A stretch of 38,806 bases of DNA from Nitrospira sp. (GTDB taxonomy: Bacteria > Nitrospirota > Nitrospiria > Nitrospirales > Nitrospiraceae), in assembly GCA_015903995.1 (NCBI GenBank), contig JABMDK010000017.1:335186-373991 (forward strand). Reading direction: 5' to 3'. The notes under the pieces were generated by a model that saw only the letters and a program-made list of their open reading frames with translations, was not told the DNA's origin and did no database searches. The position numbers and the translations under genes were made by a program. How positions within the stretch are numbered: position 1 is the first letter of the stretch; every line of letters begins with the position of its first letter. Of the stretch, positions 34,267 through 38,806 are shown in pieces.

Positions 34267-34306
34267 GAGTGAGACGGTTGCTGCAACGATAAGAGGGAGG
34301 ACAACG

Positions 34307-34696
34307 GTGCCGATTTACGAATATCAGTGTGACGGCTGTTCGTATCGTTTCGAAGTGAAGCAGAGCATCAAAGATGATCCGCTCTCGACATGTGAACGGT
34401 GTGGGAAATCGATCAGACGGTTGATTTCATCGCCCGGGATCATGTTTAAAGGGAGTGGCTGGTATGTCACCGACTACTCCGACAAGCTCAAACCTCCCTC
34501 CGGCACGGGCAGCGAAACCAGCGGGACAAGTTCCGGAGAAAAGAGTTCCGGAGAGAAGAGTGCTGGAGAAAAGAAGGAGTCGGCTGCAGCTGCTCCATCA
34601 AGCACCGCCTCTTCCTCCCCTGCGTCGGCTGCGGCGTCGAGCAGCTCGGCGATGTCTACGCCGAGTACGACGACGCCGTCCTCTTCAACAAAATAG
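34307..34696 (+). CDS. FmdB-type zinc-ribbon protein, copy B
   Basis: A 129-residue paralogue of the protein at 31479 with the same GTG start and ribosome site. The zinc ribbon is identical apart from GKSIRR for GKAIRR. The tail differs by an added unit: SGEKSSGEKSAGEKK here against TGEKNAGEKK. At DNA level this is a 15-base tandem repeat (34529-34573, three units against two). It converges with the copy B lipoprotein, 13 bases between the stops. Confidence 0.85.
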   Translation: MPIYEYQCDGCSYRFEVKQSIKDDPLSTCERCGKSIRRLISSPGIMFKGSGWYVTDYSDKLKPPSGTGSETSGTSSGEKSSGEKSAGEKKESAAAAPSSTASSSPASAAASSSSAMSTPSTTTPSSSTK

Positions 34697-34709
34697 ACTC
34701 GTGGGCCGG

Positions 34710-35117
34710 TTATCGGACGCCGATTGCCTTGGGAGCGCTTTTAGCCGTCGGCCTCGTGGCGGCCTTCACGGTCGGTTTCGTCCGCATTTTATAAGGCGGT
34801 GCCTTCTGAGCCGTCGCCTTCATCGCTCTCGCCCTGGTCGCATCCAGCTGGTTTTGAAGGCTGGTGATCATGCCGGTTTTTTCCCGGTTCATGCGGCTCA
34901 GTTCATCAAGTTGCTCCTGTAGCTCCTGTTTGGTCTTGGTCAGATCGGTGACCTGAGCCTGAAGCTGAGACTTTTCAATCGCCAGGGTTTGAGTGTCAGA
35001 TTTCAATTGCTCGATCTCAGCCTGCAAGGCCGGCGGCCAATAATCACATCCCGCAAGGCTCAGTGCGAAGCCGAACCCAACGACTGTACGGAGTGCCTGC
35101 ATCGGACGGCGTGTCAT
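34710..35117 (-). CDS. Coiled-coil lipoprotein, copy B
   Basis: About 135 residues, paralogue of 31870-32307. The lipobox is LAGC (FALSLAGC-DYW), and the coiled coil (LQAEIEQLKSDTQTLAIEKS) is well conserved. The basic tail is shorter than in copy A, lacking the TPAGKNQGSK segment. The start is chosen at 35117 for the GGGG site 7 bases upstream. It lies downstream of purD on the same strand, 270 bases away. An extended -10 box (TGTTACAAT on the minus strand, about 35219-35227) may be its promoter. Confidence 0.7.
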   Translation of the reverse strand: MTRRPMQALRTVVGFGFALSLAGCDYWPPALQAEIEQLKSDTQTLAIEKSQLQAQVTDLTKTKQELQEQLDELSRMNREKTGMITSLQNQLDATRARAMKATAQKAPPYKMRTKPTVKAATRPTAKSAPKAIGVR

Positions 35118-35389
35118 GGCCATTCCCCTTTCATCAGAAATGATCTGTCTGTTCCAAATGCTGGTATAGACATGCTGTATCCCTTGTATGTTGTGCGCGG
35201 ACTATCGTGGGAAAATATTGTAACAGATCGCAGGAATCGGCTGAGAAGAAGATCGGCCCTGAGTAGCCAGATCTATATCTATTCAGGGAGATAGATCCAG
35301 GTGGCTCTGGCAGGTTGCGTAGATGAGTCTTTGGGGTGAGATTGATCTGCTCGCTGAATGGGTCGTTCGAGGAGCGTGACGGTTCCGGT

Positions 35390-36664
35390 TTATGTCTTCA
35401 GCGCCCGGTGTGCGATGTCTGTCCGGAAGTGACAACCCTCAAATGAGATCGTCTTCACGACTCGATAGGCCTCGCCTTGTGCCTCCAATAATGTTCGCCC
35501 TTGACCGAGTACGCCGAGGACACGGCCTCCGGATGTCACGATCTCATGCCCTCTCTGTGCTGTTCCTGCATGAAAGACCATCGAGGAGTCCGACAAGCCT
35601 GTTGCGGTGGGGAGTCCTGAGAGCGGTAGTCCCTGCTGGTAGGCACCAGGGTAACCTCCCGATGCCATGACTACGCAGACCGCTGAGTCCGAGTGCCATT
35701 CAACAGAAAGTTGGTCGAGCCGATGTTCAACGACTGCTTCAAGAACATCGACTAAATCAGTCTTCAGTAAGGGTAGCACGACTTGAGTTTCAGGATCGCC
35801 CATGCGCGCGTTGAACTCAAGCACGTAAGGCGTTCCATGCACTATCATCAGCCCGGCATACAGCACGCCTTGAAACGGCGAACCAAGTCGCGCCATGGCA
35901 TCCACCATCGGCTGCAAGACCTCACGACGGACTTGATCTTGGAGCTCGGTCGTGCCCAGCGGGGCCGGGCAATAGGCGCCCATCCCGCCGGTATTCAATC
36001 CGGTGTCTCCATCGCCCACCCGTTTATGATCCTGTGCCGGTGGCATCGGCACCACGGTCTTGCCATCGGTAAACGCCATAATCGTCAGTTCCTCGCCGTC
36101 AAGAAACTGTTCGATCAGCACCTGTTTGCCGGCTTGGCCGAATACGGCCTTCTCCATTGAATCGAGGATCGCCTGCGTGGCTTGGTCCTGAGTGGTGGCA
36201 ATGATGACGCCTTTCCCTTGCGCCAGCCCATCCGCTTTAATCACCACCGGTAATTCGTGCCGTTCGACATAGGCGAGCGCGTCCGCGATCTTTTCGAAAC
36301 TTCTGGAGTGAGCCGTCCGGATCTTGGCTTGTGCCATGACCTCCTTCGAGAAAATCTTGCTGGCTTCCAGCCGTGCGGCGCTCCTGGTTGGTCCGAACAC
36401 TCTGAGCCGAGCTTTTCGGAATTCATCGACGATACCCAACGCGAGCGGCACTTCTGGCCCGATCACCGTGAGATCAATCTTTTCTTTGATTGCGAATTTT
36501 TTTAGCCCGGCGACGTCGTCCGACTTAATCGGAATGCAGGTCGCCATTGATGCAATCCCCGCATTGCCGGGAGCGCAGTACAGGACCGGCTTGCGAGGAC
36601 TTTGCGCGAGCTTCCACACCATCGCATGCTCGCGCCCTCCGCTGCCGACAACGAGAATGTTCAT
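35390..36664 (-). CDS. purD: Phosphoribosylamine-glycine ligase (GAR synthetase)
   Basis: A 424-residue ATP-grasp enzyme, the second step of purine synthesis. N-domain: MNILVVGSGGREHAMVWKLA and APGNAGIA. ATP-grasp: LPVVIKADGLAQGKGVIIA, EQFLDGEELTIMAFTDG, PPAQDHKRVGDGDTGLNTGG and VLEFNARMGDPETQ. C-domain: CVVMASGGYPGAYQQG. Complete and of normal length. purH lies 119 bases upstream on the same strand, giving the common purHD order. The part from residue 253 is duplicated at 32791-33310. Confidence 0.95.
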   Translation of the reverse strand: MNILVVGSGGREHAMVWKLAQSPRKPVLYCAPGNAGIASMATCIPIKSDDVAGLKKFAIKEKIDLTVIGPEVPLALGIVDEFRKARLRVFGPTRSAARLEASKIFSKEVMAQAKIRTAHSRSFEKIADALAYVERHELPVVIKADGLAQGKGVIIATTQDQATQAILDSMEKAVFGQAGKQVLIEQFLDGEELTIMAFTDGKTVVPMPPAQDHKRVGDGDTGLNTGGMGAYCPAPLGTTELQDQVRREVLQPMVDAMARLGSPFQGVLYAGLMIVHGTPYVLEFNARMGDPETQVVLPLLKTDLVDVLEAVVEHRLDQLSVEWHSDSAVCVVMASGGYPGAYQQGLPLSGLPTATGLSDSSMVFHAGTAQRGHEIVTSGGRVLGVLGQGRTLLEAQGEAYRVVKTISFEGCHFRTDIAHRALKT

Positions 36665-36783
36665 GTTCAGGTCCTCAGTGACATGTGACGAGCGAGGAAG
36701 GAAGACGGTGCAGGTCGATCATCGTGACGACAAGCCTCGATGCAGCGACGCACCCATCACTGACCGCTCATCAGTGACCCTTC

Positions 36784-38337
36784 TCAATGTCTAAAATGCC
36801 GCATCCCGGTGAGAATCATCGTCATCCCATGTTCATCCGCGGCTTTGACGACTTCTGCATCTCGAATCGATCCGCCTGGTTGAATGACGGCCGTAATTCC
36901 GACTTCGGCTGCGGCATCGAGACCGTCGCGGAATGGAAAGAATGCGTCGGACGCCATGACACAGCCTTTGACCGGCATTTGCGCTTTCATGGCCGCCAAC
37001 TTCACGGAATCCACACGGCTCATCTGTCCTGCCCCGATGCCGACGGTTTGGCCTGGTTTGGCATAGATGATGGCGTTGGACTTGACATGCTTGCAGACTT
37101 TCCAGGCAAACGCACAGGCGGCATATTCTTCGTCCGTCGGCTTGCGGATGGTCGGTACGGCAAGCGCCCGAAGATCCGGCAGGACACCAAGATCGCGATC
37201 CTGGACAATGAGGCCGCCGACGAGTTTCTTCAGATCGAACCCTTCCTGCGTCACCTTCGTCAAGGGTCCCACATCCAATAAACGCAGATCCTTCTTCCTC
37301 TTCAATTCCGCCAATGCATCCCCGGTGAATCCAGGAGCAAGCACGACCTCGACAAACGTAGACGTGATTTCCTTGGCAGCCGCCAGATCCACCGGCCGGT
37401 TGAAGGCAATCACCCCGCCGAATGCCGACACGGGGTCCGTCTCTCTCGCCTTGACGTACGCCTCCACCGGCGTCTCACCGAGCGCCGCCCCACAGGGATT
37501 ATTGTGCTTGATGATCGCCACGGCTGTTTCCTCGTATTCCTTCACCAACTCAAGCGCGGAATTCGCATCGAGGAAGTTGTTGTAGGACATGGCCTTGCCA
37601 TGCAAGATTTTCCCGCGAGACACGGAGGGCTCCTTGCTGTTCAATTCACGATAGAACGCGCCTTGCTGATGAGGATTCTCTCCGTAGCGGAGAGACTCAG
37701 CCAACTCAAACTGAAGCGACAACACTTTTGGAAACTTAACCTCCCTCGCCTGCGCATGTTTCTCCAGGTAGCCGGCGATCAATCCGTCATAGCGCGAGGT
37801 ATGCTGGAACACCTTCATGGCCAGCTCACGGCGCAGCGCCGGGGTGACCGTATTGCCGTTCACCGCTTCCAGTACCCGCGCATAATCGGCTGGATCGACG
37901 AGGACCAACACATCGTCATGATTCTTGGCCGCCGAGCGCAACATGGACGGGCCGCCGATATCGATATTTTCAATGGCATCCTCGAAACGGCAGTCGGGTT
38001 TGGCGATCGTGGCCTCAAAGGGGTAGAGATTGACTACCACCACATCGATTGGGCCGATGCCATGTTGGGTCATCTGCTCGACATGCGCCGGAAGCGACCG
38101 GCGTCCCAACAGGCCGCCGTGAATTTTGGGGTGCAATGTTTTCACTCGACCATCAAGGATCTCCGGTGAGCCCGTATAGGCCGCCACATCCGTGACTGTG
38201 ACCCCGGCGTCGCGCAACGCTTTGGCCGTGCCTCCCGTGGACAAGATTTCCGCGCCAAGCGCGGTCAGCCCCTTCGCCATCTCGATGACTCCGGTCTTGT
38301 CTGAAACACTGATCAACGCCCGCTTGATGCCGGCCAT
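36784..38337 (-). CDS. purH: Bifunctional AICAR formyltransferase / IMP cyclohydrolase
   Basis: A 517-residue protein catalysing the last two steps of IMP synthesis. The N-terminal IMP cyclohydrolase (MGS-like) domain begins [20 protein letters not shown], with [12 protein letters not shown] and [15 protein letters not shown]. The AICAR transformylase domain has [14 protein letters not shown], the catalytic Lys-His in [14 protein letters not shown], and [13 protein letters not shown]. The frame is open to 38448, but AAGGAG sits 7-9 bases before ATG 38337, which also gives normal length. It is first gene of the minus-strand purH-purD pair, with a promoter at 38401-38429. Confidence 0.95.
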   Translation of the reverse strand: MAGIKRALISVSDKTGVIEMAKGLTALGAEILSTGGTAKALRDAGVTVTDVAAYTGSPEILDGRVKTLHPKIHGGLLGRRSLPAHVEQMTQHGIGPIDVVVVNLYPFEATIAKPDCRFEDAIENIDIGGPSMLRSAAKNHDDVLVLVDPADYARVLEAVNGNTVTPALRRELAMKVFQHTSRYDGLIAGYLEKHAQAREVKFPKVLSLQFELAESLRYGENPHQQGAFYRELNSKEPSVSRGKILHGKAMSYNNFLDANSALELVKEYEETAVAIIKHNNPCGAALGETPVEAYVKARETDPVSAFGGVIAFNRPVDLAAAKEITSTFVEVVLAPGFTGDALAELKRKKDLRLLDVGPLTKVTQEGFDLKKLVGGLIVQDRDLGVLPDLRALAVPTIRKPTDEEYAACAFAWKVCKHVKSNAIIYAKPGQTVGIGAGQMSRVDSVKLAAMKAQMPVKGCVMASDAFFPFRDGLDAAAEVGITAVIQPGGSIRDAEVVKAADEHGMTMILTGMRHFRH

Positions 38338-38400
38338 GTGAGCACTCCTTGGAATCCTGTGTGATGTGGACGAGATATGTCGACTACGAAAGGCGGGCGA

Positions 38401-38429
38401 AGAATAGCAAATGGGTGGGGTAAGTTCAA
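38401..38429 (-). promoter_or_regulatory. Sigma70-type promoter for purHD
   Basis: On the minus strand TTGAAC (38429-38424), 17 bases, TATTCT (38406-38401). Transcription would begin near 38394, about 57 bases before the purH ATG. Confidence 0.6.
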
Positions 38430-38623
38430 GGCGACGATTGTGCCCCATTCAACATCATACAGGTTGCCGACAGGGCTTCTGAATCCTTACAACACGAAAG
38501 TGCGTGGGCCAGTCCCGACGAAAGTGTCATTGACGTTGGTGCCACCATTCGAGTAATGTTTCCCCCTCAATAAAGGACCATGCATTTCCCTAACAGAAAC
38601 TCAATTCAATCTAGAGGTATGTT

Positions 38624-38806
38624 ATGCCAGCTAACCGATTGGTGAAGCTCATCGAGAAAAACTCTGAACAACTTGCTCGCGACCTGAGTGAGAAGGTGTG
38701 GAACTCACCCCGCTGCAGCGATCTACGCAAAGTCCCACCGGACGAGCTCCAAGCTCGCACCCGTGAGATCTACCAGAACTTGAATAACTGGCTGATGGAC
38801 TTGACC
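38624..38806 (+). CDS. N-terminal part of a protein resembling the RsbRD N-terminal domain
   Basis: Sixty-one codons are visible before the window ends, starting MPANRLVKLIEKNSEQLARD and ending YQNLNNWLMDLT. GAGG lies 7 bases before the ATG. The helical pattern (IEKNSEQLARDLSEKVWNSP, then ELQARTREIYQNLNNWL) resembles the RsbRD/sensor-globin-like N-terminal domains found on some bacterial regulators. It is cytoplasmic by appearance. The full product cannot be stated. It diverges from purH with 286 bases between start codons. Confidence 0.55.
   Translation, partial: MPANRLVKLIEKNSEQLARDLSEKVWNSPRCSDLRKVPPDELQARTREIYQNLNNWLMDLT

Larger units (their letters stand above)
33310..35908 (+). repeat. 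Tandem duplicated block, copy B
   Basis: 2599 bases matching 30482-33309. The first 56 bases are identical to copy A (30482-30537), after which mismatches occur about every 10-12 bases. Its right limit lies inside the complete purD, at TCCACCAT (35901-35908). Confidence 0.85.

Noticed and set aside
1..38806. CRISPR arrays, tRNA and rRNA genes, inteins, prophage genes
   Set aside because: No spaced direct repeats, no cloverleaf-like segments, no rRNA stretches and no phage structural genes were recognised; dnaB has no intein insertion.

Overview
The window is bacterial chromosomal DNA of moderately high GC, densely packed, with housekeeping genes on both strands. Several features fit the phylum Nitrospirota, most likely Nitrospira: small anchored c-type cytochromes, abundant TPR proteins, and a pilin followed by a TPR protein and an ABC exporter. 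That assignment rests on family recognition and not on a database search. No tRNA, rRNA or CRISPR array was seen.

Layout. 1-2.6 kb: the start of a lipoprotein gene, an outer-membrane barrel protein, a YidB-family protein, an anchored cytochrome c and a decayed pilT fragment. 2.7-6.2 kb: bioF, a membrane-anchored TPR protein behind a strong sigma70 promoter, and a LysM lytic transglycosylase. 6.4-12 kb: a co-directional run of class V aminotransferase, serA, hisZ and dnaB, ending in a 120-bp palindromic repeat. 12.1-14 kb: a large TPR lipoprotein with a near-consensus promoter. 14.1-15.7 kb: a truncated IS21-type element next to an AT-rich orphan gene. 15.8-19.5 kb: pilA behind a sigma54-like promoter, then TPR protein, ABC ATPase and ABC permease, resembling pilA-pilGHI of Myxococcus. 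19.5-23 kb (minus strand): dnaJ, a His-rich Spy-like periplasmic protein and ilvD. 23.4-28.6 kb: an orphan RCK_C protein, an HtrA protease, an EF-G-like GTPase and radC. 28.8-38.8 kb: a 57-residue zinc-ribbon protein, rsmD (damaged), coaD, an aspartate aminotransferase, a FmdB zinc ribbon, a coiled-coil lipoprotein, purD and purH, then the start of a new gene.

The most striking structure is at 30.48-35.91 kb. The block aminotransferase-fmdB-lipoprotein-purD is present twice in tandem. The copies are roughly 90% identical by eye and differ mostly at silent sites. The upstream aminotransferase carries a 4-bp duplication that breaks its frame, the downstream one lacks its first 79 residues, and the upstream purD is only a C-terminal piece. 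The junction is followed by 55-56 identical bases and then ordinary divergence. That pattern suits either recombination with a related strain or an assembly join of two strain variants. rsmD, 1 kb upstream, also has an internal deletion. Damage clustered in 4 kb makes this segment the first thing to verify against reads.

Functional groups: serine biosynthesis (serA with an aminotransferase that may supply the missing SerC step), histidine regulation, purine biosynthesis (purHD), branched-chain amino acids (ilvD), type IV pili (pilA plus ABC exporter), and envelope upkeep (HtrA, lytic transglycosylase, TPR lipoproteins).
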